The translations under genes were made by a program, and so were the position numbers. Of a stretch of DNA of 64,000 nt, positions 10,183 through 19,265 are shown piece after piece (the stretch's first letter is position 1; each line of letters opens with the position of its first letter). The notes beneath the pieces were generated by a model that searched no databases, was not told the DNA's origin, and saw only the letters and a list, made by a program, of their open reading frames with translations. Location of the stretch: NCBI GenBank assembly GCA_902587755.1, contig CACIMN010000004.1, positions 101,844 to 165,843 of the forward strand. Reading direction: 5' to 3'. Origin of the DNA: an uncultured Pelagibacteraceae bacterium (lineage in GTDB: Bacteria > Pseudomonadota > Alphaproteobacteria > Pelagibacterales > Pelagibacteraceae).

Positions 10183-11283
10183 TTAATTGGTCGCTTTCTT
10201 TTTTAATTCAGGCAAAGGTAAGTAAGGAACTACTCCTGAACCTGCATTTTTTTCTATAATTACTTTATCTATATCAGCTAATACTTTCTCCATCGTCTCT
10301 AAATACATTCTTTCTTGAGTGACTGCTTTCGCATTTTTATACTCATTGTAAATTGCTATAAATCTACTTGCTTCACCCTCTGCTTTTGCAACAACTTCTT
10401 TTTTGTAAGCTTCTGCAGCTTGTAAGATTTTTTGTGCTTCCCCTCGTGCTCTTGGAATGACATCATTGGCATAAGCCTCGGCTTCGTTTTTAGATCTTTC
10501 CATATCAGCTCTTGCAGCCTGTACATCTCTAAATGCATCAATTACTTGATCAGGTGGGTCGGCTTTTTGAGTTTGAACTTGTGTAATTTGTATTCCACTT
10601 TCATAATCATCTAAAATAGTTTGAATAATTTCTTGGGTTTCGAGCTCAATTTTTGATCTTCCTTCAGTCAAGATTGGTTGAATATCACTTTTGGCAATTA
10701 CTTCTCTCATTGCAGTTTCAGCAGCTGCTTTAACTGTGCCCTCTGGATCTTGAATTTTGAATAAAAAATTACCAGCGTCTTTAATTACCCAAAATACTGA
10801 AAAGTCGATATTAACAATATTTTCATCTCCAGTTAACATCAAGCTTTCTTGTGGTACATCAGCAACCCCACCACCTGTGGAGAAACCACTATCTCTCTCA
10901 GATCTAAAACCAATATCCATTCGGTTAACCTTTGTAACTTTTGGAGTTTGCACAGTTTCAACAGGAAAAGGTATATGATAATTCAAACCAGGCTGTGTAG
11001 TTTTTACAAACTTACCAAATCTTAATACCACTCCTTGTTCATCTGGGAGAACTCTATAAAGGCCACTTGCTAACCATACAAAAACTAAAACTAGTAAAAT
11101 TAAACTTATTGATTTTCCTCCTGAAGTTTTTCCACCAGGTAAAAATCTTTTAATTTTATCCTGCAAATCTCTAATTAATTCATCAACATTTGGGGGCCTG
11201 GGACCTCTGCCAGATCCATTGCCACCACCACCTCCACCAGGAGGTGCTCCCCAAGGACTTTGGCCTTTAAAATCATCTGACAT
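10183..11283 (-). CDS. hflK: HflK, membrane protease modulator (band 7/SPFH protein)
   Basis: 366-residue partner of HflC. The N-terminus has the characteristic WGAPPGGGGGGNGSGRGPRPP glycine-rich tract (about residues 11-31), then a membrane helix (about 60-78). The SPFH domain starts at VLPDEQGVVLRFGKF, and a long helical segment rich in alanine, glutamate and lysine follows. First gene of the hfl operon; it diverges from mrp across about 50 bases. Confidence 0.95.
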   Translation of the reverse strand: MSDDFKGQSPWGAPPGGGGGGNGSGRGPRPPNVDELIRDLQDKIKRFLPGGKTSGGKSISLILLVLVFVWLASGLYRVLPDEQGVVLRFGKFVKTTQPGLNYHIPFPVETVQTPKVTKVNRMDIGFRSERDSGFSTGGGVADVPQESLMLTGDENIVNIDFSVFWVIKDAGNFLFKIQDPEGTVKAAAETAMREVIAKSDIQPILTEGRSKIELETQEIIQTILDDYESGIQITQVQTQKADPPDQVIDAFRDVQAARADMERSKNEAEAYANDVIPRARGEAQKILQAAEAYKKEVVAKAEGEASRFIAIYNEYKNAKAVTQERMYLETMEKVLADIDKVIIEKNAGSGVVPYLPLPELKKKATN

Positions 11284-11334
11284 ATGTGAAAGTATATAGT
11301 GTCTTTATTACAAAAAACAAGTAATGATACTTTT

Positions 11335-12159
11335 ATGACCGATAAAAAACCTGAACTTAGTGCCGCAATGAAAAGTAAACTAGAGCCTAAAAAATTCACT
11401 AAAAATCCTATTATTGGAACTAAGTTTACAATTGCAATCTCTAGTGCAAAGGGTGGCGTTGGAAAATCCACATTTGCAACAAATCTTGCTTTAGCTTTGA
11501 AAAAAGTTGGATGTAAAGTTGGTCTTTTAGATGCAGATATTTATGGTCCATCGATTCCTAAAATGTTTAATATTAATGAAAAACCTAAAAGCGATGGTCA
11601 AAAATTAGATCCAATTACCAAATATGAGATTCAGTGTATGTCGATTGGTTTTTTAGCTGATCAACAAACTCCAATGATATGGCGTGGTCCTATGGTAACA
11701 AGTGCAATTAAAACTTTCACTCAAAAAGTTAATTGGAAAGATTTGGATTTTATTATTGTTGATATGCCACCTGGAACTGGTGACACTCAACTTACCTTTT
11801 CTCAAGAAATTAAAATGGATGGCGCAATAATTGTAAGTACACCTCAAGAAGTGGCTCTTTTAGATGTAAAAAGAGGAATTAAAATGTTTGATAAACTTGG
11901 AGTTAAAATTTTAGGCTTAGTTGATAATATGAGTTTCTTTATTGGTGATGATGGAAAAAAATATAAAATATTTGGAGAAGGTGGGGTAAAAAAAACTGCA
12001 GAGGAATTTCAAAAGGAATTTTTGGGTGAAATTCCAATAAATCCTGAAATTGGTAAAACTGGTGATGAAGGAAAACCAATTGTAGAAGCTAGCCCTGAGC
12101 ATGAAATTTCTAAAATATATTTAAATTTTGCTGAAAAAATTAAATCAACTTATCTTTAA
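11335..12159 (+). CDS. mrp: Mrp/ApbC family P-loop ATPase (Fe-S cluster carrier type), short form
   Basis: Protein of about 274 residues from the MinD/Mrp family, thought to carry or load Fe-S clusters. It has the deviant Walker [12 protein letters not shown], a [16 protein letters not shown] segment, MRGPM-like [13 protein letters not shown], and [11 protein letters not shown]. The N-terminal MIP18/DUF59 domain found in longer homologues is absent. The cluster-binding CPxC expected in VDNMSFF...IFGEGG is replaced by IGDD, so there are no cysteines at that site. I place the start at the ATG at 11335; an in-frame GTG lies 12 codons upstream. Its last 20 bases overlap thyX, convergent. Confidence 0.9.
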   Translation: MTDKKPELSAAMKSKLEPKKFTKNPIIGTKFTIAISSAKGGVGKSTFATNLALALKKVGCKVGLLDADIYGPSIPKMFNINEKPKSDGQKLDPITKYEIQCMSIGFLADQQTPMIWRGPMVTSAIKTFTQKVNWKDLDFIIVDMPPGTGDTQLTFSQEIKMDGAIIVSTPQEVALLDVKRGIKMFDKLGVKILGLVDNMSFFIGDDGKKYKIFGEGGVKKTAEEFQKEFLGEIPINPEIGKTGDEGKPIVEASPEHEISKIYLNFAEKIKSTYL

Positions 12160-13087
12160 GATCAAAAGCAGTCATTAATTCATTCCACTCTCTTTTAGAC
12201 AGGCCAGAACTTTCAACATCTACATTCTCACCTTTAATAAGTTTTTGAATAATTAACTTTCCTTTTGCAGAAACCTCAGTGCCACCAACTCTATAATCCA
12301 TAAAAGCATCATATGTTGTGGGAACCCACTTTTTTAGGGTATCCAGCATTATATCAGCATAAACTCTAATTTCATATTGAGCATGACTATCAGCTCTTAA
12401 TCTTAAAAAATTCATTAAGTTTAGTAAATCAGTTTTCCAATACCATTGAGTATAGGTATTTAGAGTTAAATTCATTCTTGCAAGTTCTCTTGCTAAACCT
12501 TTTTTGTTTTCGTCAATAGTTGATCCATCAAATCTTTCATTAAGCATAGTTTCATAATTATCATAAGTTCTCTCTGCATCACTTTTCAAAAGTTCCAAAA
12601 CTTCCTCTGCCTGTTTTCCTTCTAAGACATCTCCTCTACCCTGTCGGTTACTAGTTGATTGAGCAGCTAAATTTTCTTGTGATGGCAAATAAAATTCTTT
12701 GTCTAAAATTGAATATCTAGCAGAATATTCATTAACATTTGCAGTTCTATGTCTAATCCATTGTCTTGCAATAAATATTGGAAGCTTAACATGATATTTA
12801 ATTTCACACATTTCAAATGGAGTACTGTGCCAATGCCTCATCAAATATTTTATTAAACCTTTGTCGGTCGAAACTTGTTTGGTTCCTTTTCCATATGACA
12901 CTCTAGCTGATTGAACTATTGATGTGTCATCACCCATATAATCAACAACTCTTACAAAACCATGATCTAAAGCTGGAATTGCTTCATATAGAATTTTTTC
13001 TAGCTCTGGAGCAGTAACTCTTTTAGTTTGATTGCTTTGAGATTGTTGATTTTTTATTTCTTCTTGTTGTTCTTCAGTTAATTTCAT
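12140..13087 (-). CDS. thyX: FAD-dependent thymidylate synthase
   Basis: 315-residue flavoenzyme that makes dTMP from dUMP with methylene-THF and NADPH. The ThyX signature is present as [15 protein letters not shown], matching the RHRxxSxNE-type motif. The ATG at 13085-13087 (MKLTEEQQ) is chosen: the open frame continues upstream, but that extension runs across the tmRNA acceptor domain and is not protein-like. It diverges from the tmRNA promoter and converges on mrp. Confidence 0.94.
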   Translation of the reverse strand: MKLTEEQQEEIKNQQSQSNQTKRVTAPELEKILYEAIPALDHGFVRVVDYMGDDTSIVQSARVSYGKGTKQVSTDKGLIKYLMRHWHSTPFEMCEIKYHVKLPIFIARQWIRHRTANVNEYSARYSILDKEFYLPSQENLAAQSTSNRQGRGDVLEGKQAEEVLELLKSDAERTYDNYETMLNERFDGSTIDENKKGLARELARMNLTLNTYTQWYWKTDLLNLMNFLRLRADSHAQYEIRVYADIMLDTLKKWVPTTYDAFMDYRVGGTEVSAKGKLIIQKLIKGENVDVESSGLSKREWNELMTAFDLKDKLI

Positions 13088-13095
13088 GATTGTTA

Positions 13096-13123
13096 TTGAA
13101 TCTATTGTAATTACTTTTATATT
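13096..13123 (+). promoter_or_regulatory. Putative sigma-70-type promoter of the tmRNA gene
   Basis: TTGAAT (13096-13101), a 16-base spacer, and TATATT (13118-13123). The predicted transcription start, about 7 bases downstream (near 13130), coincides with the first base of the GTTGG-TTTT-CCAAC hairpin that opens the tmRNA acceptor piece. Prediction from sequence only. Confidence 0.55.
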
Positions 13124-13129
13124 AATAAT

Positions 13130-13463
13130 GTTGGTTTTCCAACTACGACGATAAACGAATTTCGTAATAACCATTGCGGACGTGGGGGCAGTACCCACCA
13201 CCTCCACCATTACAACTTATGGGGGTGAACTAGATTCGACGGGTGACTAAAGGCTATTCTTTCGTTCGGGATTGTTCCACCGTAACGGGCTATTTTATAA
13301 TTGCTAACGAAAGTTATGCACTTGCTGCCTAATTAACTTAGTTAATTAAGCAAACGGGGTCTGGGGCACCTGGCAACAGAACGCCCCTTATCATTTCCTA
13401 ATTTATTGTGGTCAACGTTATTTGAAAAATACAACTAAGGGATACGGGCTTTGTTCAGAATTA
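13130..13463 (+). ncRNA. ssrA: Two-piece (circularly permuted) tmRNA
   Basis: Rescues stalled ribosomes and tags proteins for degradation. The gene is permuted, as in other alphaproteobacteria: the acceptor piece comes first (about 13130-13209) and ends in an encoded CCA; the coding piece follows (13221 to about 13463). The 5' end of the coding piece, GGGGGTG (13221-13227), pairs with CACCTCC (13199-13205) in a 7-base acceptor stem with one G-U pair. A T-arm GTGGG-GGCAGTA-CCCAC precedes it. TTCGTT and GGCTATT in the coding piece pair with AACGAA and AATAACC of the acceptor piece (helix P2). The 11-base intervening segment (13210-13220) should be excised. The 5' and 3' ends are estimates. Confidence 0.93.
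13303..13332 (+). other. tmRNA tag reading frame (ANESYALAA, stop)
   Basis: Inside the tmRNA coding piece, GCT at 13303 is the likely resume codon. The frame reads ANESYALAA followed by TAA at 13330-13332. The ALAA end is the degron recognised by ClpXP-type proteases in tmRNA tags generally. The tag is 9 residues, shorter than the common 10-12 or more. Confidence 0.85.
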
Positions 13464-13464
13464 T

Positions 13465-13496
13465 TATTAAATATTTAGTTTAATATTTTCTTTTTT
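13465..13496 (+). terminator. Putative tmRNA terminator
   Basis: A 7-base A/T stem, TATTAAA (13465-13471) with TTTAATA (13479-13485), is followed on the plus strand by TTTTCTTTTTT. It overlaps the last codons of the convergent SHOCT-domain gene. The stem has no G-C pairs, so its strength is uncertain. Confidence 0.45.
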
Positions 13497-14401
13497 GCTT
13501 TTTCAAATTCATCTTTTGTTAATACACCACTTTTATATAAATCATTTAATTTATTAATTTGATCTAAAATATCACTTGATAATTTTTTAGTCGATACAGA
13601 AGTTAAAGGTGATAGAGCGCTTAAATCTAGCTTATGTCTTTCTAATATTTTAATTATATTTTCAAATTCAATATGTCTTTTTGCTGAAATTGAAACCCAT
13701 TTTTGCATAATTTTTTGATGTTCAGGATAGTTTGAAATATTATTTTTATGATATTCTGAAGTTTCTTCACTTATAAATTTATTTTTTGGTGCATTAAGTA
13801 TCTTTGGATCAATTCCATATGATAATAAGTACCATTTACCTGCAGCCAATCTAGAGAAATAAGCATGAAAGCTATTTAACCCCACTCTTGGTAACTGAAT
13901 ATTATGATCTCTAAACCATTTTGTTACATCGGCATCAGCAATTTCTGGATCATCTGGAGTAAAAAAGTCTTTATGAACATCAGAATGATCAATTACTAAG
14001 CAATTATGTGTGCTTCCTTTTTTATAAACTTTAACAACAAAATATTCAGGGCGCTCATAGCATCCGTCATATTTATTTTTAAAAAGTGATTCATATATTG
14101 CTTGGTTTACAAGGCTCTCATATATTCCAGCTGTTTTCATTTCAGCTATTGTAATTGTTTCTACAGCAAAATTATTTTCTAATCTAACTAAAGTATAAAT
14201 CTTACTTGTAAGACCATAATAGAAATCACTGGAATTTCGTATAACTGTCCATTTACCCTCGGGCAGATTTAATTTAAATTTTTTATTCATGACAAATTGA
14301 TTTTCAATTATGTCATTTACTCTGTATCTTTTAGCATTAACCTCAGTGCACATTAATAATATAATAAAATACACAAAAATGATTGACAAAAATTTTTTCA
14401 T
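13475..14401 (-). CDS. Secreted protein of unknown function with C-terminal SHOCT-like domain
   Basis: 308 residues. A signal peptide is clear (about residues 1-23: MKKF, hydrophobic core, VNA cleavage site). The central 240 residues match nothing I recognise. The last 30 residues (DQINKLNDLYKSGVLTKDEFEKAKKKIL) fit the SHOCT pattern, a short oligomerisation-type helical hairpin. It stands alone between the tmRNA and ppdK, convergent with the tmRNA. The 131 bases upstream (14402-14532) hold no gene I can see and presumably contain its promoter. No function can be assigned. Confidence 0.75.
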   Translation of the reverse strand: MKKFLSIIFVYFIILLMCTEVNAKRYRVNDIIENQFVMNKKFKLNLPEGKWTVIRNSSDFYYGLTSKIYTLVRLENNFAVETITIAEMKTAGIYESLVNQAIYESLFKNKYDGCYERPEYFVVKVYKKGSTHNCLVIDHSDVHKDFFTPDDPEIADADVTKWFRDHNIQLPRVGLNSFHAYFSRLAAGKWYLLSYGIDPKILNAPKNKFISEETSEYHKNNISNYPEHQKIMQKWVSISAKRHIEFENIIKILERHKLDLSALSPLTSVSTKKLSSDILDQINKLNDLYKSGVLTKDEFEKAKKKILN

Positions 14402-14532
14402 AACTCAAGATTATCAAATTCTGAAACAGGAGTCTAAAATATTGATCTACTCTGAAGGTGTTTTTATTAGGAACCTATTTTTTCTCAAATGATCCCTTTT
14501 AAAGATGAAATTGTTAAAAATAGTACTACTTG

Positions 14533-17199
14533 TTAATTAAAGTTTTTTTTAATTTCAGCTTGAGCAGCAGCCAACCTCGCAACTGGGACTCTATAAGGTG
14601 AGCAAGATACATAATTCAATCCTATTTTAGAACAAAAAGATATACTATCAGGATCTCCTCCATGCTCTCCACAGATACCTAGCTTAAGATTTTTGTTTTG
14701 TTTTCGTCCTTTTTCTGATGCTATTTCAACTAAATCTGAAACTCCTTCATCTATTGAAACAAAAGGGTCAACAGAAAATATTTTGTTTTCTATATAATCA
14801 TTTAAAAATTTACCACTATCATCTCTACTTATCCCAAAAGTAGTTTGGGTTAAATCATTTGTTCCAAAACTAAAAAATTCAGCATGCTTTGCAATCTCTT
14901 TTGCTTTTATTGCCGCTCTAGGTAATTCAATCATAGTACCAACTAAAAATTCTATATTTAATTTATGTTCTTGTTGAACTTGACTTGCAATTCTAATTAC
15001 TAAATCTTTCATTATTTTTATCTCAGCCTCTGTGGAAACTAAAGGTATCATTATTTCTGGGAATGCAGATTTTATTTTACTTTTTTTAAGGTATGCTAAA
15101 GCTTCAAATATTGCTTTGCATTGCATTTCATAAATTTCAGGAAAAGATATTCCCAGACGACATCCTCTATGACCTAACATAGGATTTTGCTCATGTAGTT
15201 CTTCAATTCTTGACTCAACCTCATTAATTGGGAGATTAACTATAATAGCAACCTCATTAATTTCCTTTTCTGTACGTGGTAAAAATTCATGTAATGGTGG
15301 GTCCAATAATCTAACTGTGACTGGTAATCCACTCATGATTTTAAAAATATCTATAAAATCTTTTCTTTGATACGGTAACAGTTTTTGTAATGCTATTGCT
15401 CTGTCTTCTTTTGTTTTAGATAATATCATTTCTCTTACAGATAAAATTCGTTCTTCATCAAAAAACATATGTTCAGTTCTGCATAATCCAATACCCTCTG
15501 CACCAAAATCTTTTGCTGTTTTCGTGTCTTTTGGAGTTTCAGAATTTGTTCTTATTTTTAATTTTCTAAAGCTATCTGCCCAAGACATTAACTTGGAAAA
15601 ATCACCAGATATTTCAGGCTTCACAGTTGAAACACTTCCAGCAATAATTCTTCCAGTTGATCCATCAATAGTGATTACGTCTCCTTCTTTAATTTCCATT
15701 GAAGAAGTCTTAAAAGATTTATTTTCATAGTTTATATCAATTTCACTTGATCCTGATACACATGGTCTCCCCATACCTCTTGCAACAACAGCTGCATGAC
15801 TTGTCATTCCTCCTCTCGCGGTCAAAATTCCTTTAGCAGCATGCATTCCTTGTATATCTTCTGGAGAGGTCTCTACTCTTACTAAAATTGTTTCTTGCAT
15901 CATTGCATTTAGTCTTTCAGCTTCTTCTGATGTAAATACAACTTTACCACTGGCTGCACCTGGCGATGCAGGTAATCCATTTGCTATTATATTAATTGAA
16001 CTTTTTTCATCCAAAGTAGGGTGCAAAAGTGTGTCTAAAGAATTTGGGTCAATTCTTAACACAGCTTCCTTTTTAGAGATTAATTTTTCTTTAACCATAT
16101 CAACTGCGATCTTGACTGCTGATTTTGCTGTTCGTTTTCCTGATCTTGTTTGAAGCATCCATAGTTTACTATTTTCAACTGTAAACTCTACGTCTTGCAT
16201 ATCTTTGTAATGCATCTCTAATTTTTTCAAAATTTTTTGAAGTACTTTAAAGACTTTAGGCATAGACTCTTCCATTGATAATTCTTTTACTTTAGCATCT
16301 CTCCTAGCTTTTTTTGTTATATATTGAGGAGTCCTTGTACCCGCTACAACATCTTCCCCTTGCGCATTAATTAAATACTCACCATATATTTCATTTGATC
16401 CATCTGATGGATTTCTTGTAAACACAACTCCTGTTGCACAATCATCACCCATATTTCCAAAAACCATTGATTGAACATTTACTGCAGTTCCCCACTCGGC
16501 TGGGATTTGATTTAGTTTTCTGTAAACTTTTGCTCTATCACTCTCCCACGATAAAAATACTGCACTTATTGCTCCTAGCAACTGTTCGTGAACATCTTGG
16601 GGAAAATCTTTTTTTGTCTTTTCTCTTACTGTTCTTTTAAAATCTTCAATTAATCCATCCCAATCACTTTCATCTAAATCTGTATCTAACAAAACACCTT
16701 TCGTAAGTTTATAATTTTCAATTAATTCCTCAAAATGATAACCTTCTACACCCATTACAACATTACCGTACATTTGAATGAATCTTCTATAACTGTCTTT
16801 GGCAAATCTTCCATTTAAAGTTTTAATTGCTAAAGCTTTGACTGTTTTATCGTTCAGACCCAGATTTAGAATAGTATCCATCATACCTGGCATTGATACT
16901 CTTGCACCAGACCGCACGGACAACAAAAGTGGATTTTTTAAGTCCCCAAATTTCTTGGAAACATCTTTTTCGATTAATTTTAATTCTTTTTTAATTTGAG
17001 AAATTAAATTTTTATTTAATTTTTTTTTATCCTTATAAAAAATTTCACAAACTTTTGTAGATATTGTAAAACCAGGAGGCACTGGAAGACCCATTCTTCC
17101 CATTTCAGAGAGATTAGCACCTTTTCCTCCTAAAAAGTTTTTAGGGTTTTTAATTTTTCTACTATCCTTAGAATTAAAGTTTAATATAAGTTTTTTCAT
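14533..17199 (-). CDS. ppdK: Pyruvate, phosphate dikinase
   Basis: 888-residue cytoplasmic enzyme that interconverts pyruvate + ATP + Pi and PEP + AMP + PPi. The N-terminal ATP-grasp domain begins with KNPKNFLGGKGANLSEM and contains VFTRNPSDGSNEIYGEYL. The swivelling phosphohistidine domain has GGMTSHAAVVARG, with catalytic His at about 468. The C-terminal PEP/pyruvate barrel includes GTNDLTQTTFGISRDD and GICGEHGGDP. Full length. It overlaps glyS by one base (TAATG), the usual glyQ-glyS-ppdK order in alphaproteobacteria. In an organism lacking standard glycolytic control it probably feeds gluconeogenesis; that is inference. Confidence 0.97.
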   Translation of the reverse strand: MKKLILNFNSKDSRKIKNPKNFLGGKGANLSEMGRMGLPVPPGFTISTKVCEIFYKDKKKLNKNLISQIKKELKLIEKDVSKKFGDLKNPLLLSVRSGARVSMPGMMDTILNLGLNDKTVKALAIKTLNGRFAKDSYRRFIQMYGNVVMGVEGYHFEELIENYKLTKGVLLDTDLDESDWDGLIEDFKRTVREKTKKDFPQDVHEQLLGAISAVFLSWESDRAKVYRKLNQIPAEWGTAVNVQSMVFGNMGDDCATGVVFTRNPSDGSNEIYGEYLINAQGEDVVAGTRTPQYITKKARRDAKVKELSMEESMPKVFKVLQKILKKLEMHYKDMQDVEFTVENSKLWMLQTRSGKRTAKSAVKIAVDMVKEKLISKKEAVLRIDPNSLDTLLHPTLDEKSSINIIANGLPASPGAASGKVVFTSEEAERLNAMMQETILVRVETSPEDIQGMHAAKGILTARGGMTSHAAVVARGMGRPCVSGSSEIDINYENKSFKTSSMEIKEGDVITIDGSTGRIIAGSVSTVKPEISGDFSKLMSWADSFRKLKIRTNSETPKDTKTAKDFGAEGIGLCRTEHMFFDEERILSVREMILSKTKEDRAIALQKLLPYQRKDFIDIFKIMSGLPVTVRLLDPPLHEFLPRTEKEINEVAIIVNLPINEVESRIEELHEQNPMLGHRGCRLGISFPEIYEMQCKAIFEALAYLKKSKIKSAFPEIMIPLVSTEAEIKIMKDLVIRIASQVQQEHKLNIEFLVGTMIELPRAAIKAKEIAKHAEFFSFGTNDLTQTTFGISRDDSGKFLNDYIENKIFSVDPFVSIDEGVSDLVEIASEKGRKQNKNLKLGICGEHGGDPDSISFCSKIGLNYVSCSPYRVPVARLAAAQAEIKKNFN

Positions 17200-19265
17200 T
17201 AGTTGGAGTCAATTAGAGAAAAATTAACATAATTGTTGAACGTTTTACACATCATTTGGATTAGTTCCAGTCTATTCTTCTTTACGACTGGATCATCCTC
17301 GTTCACAATTACATTATCAAAAAAGTCAAAAACCTCTCTTTTAACACTAGCTAAATTGTCCAGTGTTTGAACATAATTTTCATCTTTATTGATGTCTGAA
17401 AAATATTTACTTAATTCACTAATTTTTTTAAATAAGTTTTTCTCTAACTCAGTTTTAAAAATACCAGGATCAGTTATATTTGATAATTCTATTTTATTAT
17501 TTTTTAATTCACCATCTAAAATATTTGAGGCTCTTTTATAGCTTGCAATAATATCTAAACCATCTGGTTTGTTAATGATTTTATTTAAATGTTTAGCTTT
17601 ATTAAAAATAATAACAGATTGATCTAAGTTAAAAGAACTGGTTGATGCTTGAACTATATCATTTCTAATATTTTCTTCTTTCATGTGATATTTTAATCTA
17701 TCCATCAAAAAATCTGATAACTCACTTTGTAAGGATTTATTATCAATTTCAAAACCTTGGTCTAAATACAGGCTTAAAGAATAATTAATTAAATCTTTTA
17801 TTTTAAAATCTTTTTTATTTTCAACTATTATTCTTATTACTCCTAATGCTAATCTTCTTAAAGCATATGGATCTTTAGAACTAGTTGGCTTTTGATTTAA
17901 ACCAAAAAAACCAACTAAAGTATCTATCTTATCAGCTAAAGAAAGGGCTATGCTAAATGGTTTTTTTGGGACTCTTGAGCCTGATCCTGTGGGTAAATAT
18001 TGCTCGCTTATGGCCAAAGCCAAATCTTTATCAAAACCTTGTGCAATAGCAAAATAACCTCCCATCACACCTTGTAGTTCTGGGAATTCACCCACTAGCT
18101 CTGATAATAAATCAACTTTACAAATTGATGCTGATAATTCAACTTTTTCTTTACTTATTAAAAGTTCATCAGATATCATTCCACCCAATTTTCTCATTCT
18201 TTGAGCTTTATCAAAATAACTTCCTAATCCTCTAAAATAACTCATTGATTTTAATTCAGTAACTTTTTTGACCATATTTTGAGATTTATCTTTTTTCCAA
18301 AAAAATTCTGCGTCACTTAATCTTGCTTCGACCACTCTTTCATTTCCTAATTTAATTAATCCCTTTTTATCTTTTTTGTTTGCTACTACTAAAAACTCAT
18401 TAGTAACATTTTCTTTATTATCAAATATAGGGAAGTATTTTTGATGGTATTGCATGGTAATAATTAATATTTCTTTTGGAATATTCAAAAATTTCTTATC
18501 AAATTCACAAAGAAGGATATTTGGTTGATCTGTTAAATCTACAACCTCATTAAGCAATCTAGGATTATGTTGAATCTTAATATTTTTATTTTTTAATATA
18601 TTGTTGAATTTTTTTTCTATTAACTTTTTTCTTTCGTTGTGATCAACAATAATATCAATTTTTTTAAAAAAACTTTTATAATTTTTAAATTCTAAGAATG
18701 ACTTTTTGTTTTCCTCAAATTCTTTATCAATAAAAGTTGAGTTAGAAGATGTTAGGTGATGAAAATTAAAATTTAATTTTTTTTTATCAAATACAGCTAG
18801 AATTGATTTTAACGGTCTCCCCCAATTTAGGTCAAAAGTTCCCCAATTCATTGATTTTTTCCATTGAATTTTACTTAACAATATTGGAATGGATTCCTCT
18901 AACAATTCGTGTGTGTGCAATTTTTTTGATTTTGTCTTCAGAAAATAAAATTCTCCTTTATCAGTTTTCTTTTGGTAAAGATCCTTTTTTAATATTTTAT
19001 TTGACCTAACAAACCCATCTAGTGCTACCTCTGGTGACTTGATATTTGGACCTTTAATCTCCTCAGATTTTAGTACAACATTTTTTTGAACACCTTCAAA
19101 CAATACCACTAGTCTGTTTGGTGTTGAGTATGATGAGCTTTTTTTAAATAATATGGATCTTTCTAAAAAAAAATCATTAAAACTTTTAAGTAAATCTTCC
19201 CTTAAATTTTGTTGAAGATTTGAGGGTATTTCCTCACTAAATAATTCTAAAAAAAACTCTGACAT
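17199..19265 (-). CDS. glyS: Glycyl-tRNA synthetase, beta subunit
   Basis: 688-residue beta chain of the alpha2-beta2 bacterial GlyRS; it binds tRNA-Gly. The N-terminus FFLELFSEEIPSN is typical. RVVEARLSDAEFFWKKD and the HD-like central region (LVGEFPELQGVMGGYFA, then SIALSLADKIDTLVGFF) are all present. The C-terminal DALR-type anticodon domain includes DNVIVNEDDP. It is slightly shorter than many homologues. It overlaps glyQ by one base at the start and ppdK by one base at the end. Confidence 0.96.
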   Translation of the reverse strand: MSEFFLELFSEEIPSNLQQNLREDLLKSFNDFFLERSILFKKSSSYSTPNRLVVLFEGVQKNVVLKSEEIKGPNIKSPEVALDGFVRSNKILKKDLYQKKTDKGEFYFLKTKSKKLHTHELLEESIPILLSKIQWKKSMNWGTFDLNWGRPLKSILAVFDKKKLNFNFHHLTSSNSTFIDKEFEENKKSFLEFKNYKSFFKKIDIIVDHNERKKLIEKKFNNILKNKNIKIQHNPRLLNEVVDLTDQPNILLCEFDKKFLNIPKEILIITMQYHQKYFPIFDNKENVTNEFLVVANKKDKKGLIKLGNERVVEARLSDAEFFWKKDKSQNMVKKVTELKSMSYFRGLGSYFDKAQRMRKLGGMISDELLISKEKVELSASICKVDLLSELVGEFPELQGVMGGYFAIAQGFDKDLALAISEQYLPTGSGSRVPKKPFSIALSLADKIDTLVGFFGLNQKPTSSKDPYALRRLALGVIRIIVENKKDFKIKDLINYSLSLYLDQGFEIDNKSLQSELSDFLMDRLKYHMKEENIRNDIVQASTSSFNLDQSVIIFNKAKHLNKIINKPDGLDIIASYKRASNILDGELKNNKIELSNITDPGIFKTELEKNLFKKISELSKYFSDINKDENYVQTLDNLASVKREVFDFFDNVIVNEDDPVVKKNRLELIQMMCKTFNNYVNFSLIDSN

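Noticed and set aside
13088..13210. N-terminal extension of the ThyX reading frame by 41 codons
   Set aside because: The extension crosses the tmRNA acceptor piece and its promoter on the other strand. The ATG at 13087 gives the normal ThyX start.
14402..14532. Small RNA or short coding gene in the largest gap, between the SHOCT gene and ppdK
   Set aside because: An open frame crosses it on the plus strand, but it runs antisense into the signal-peptide region of the SHOCT gene and has no protein-like features; no RNA fold stands out.
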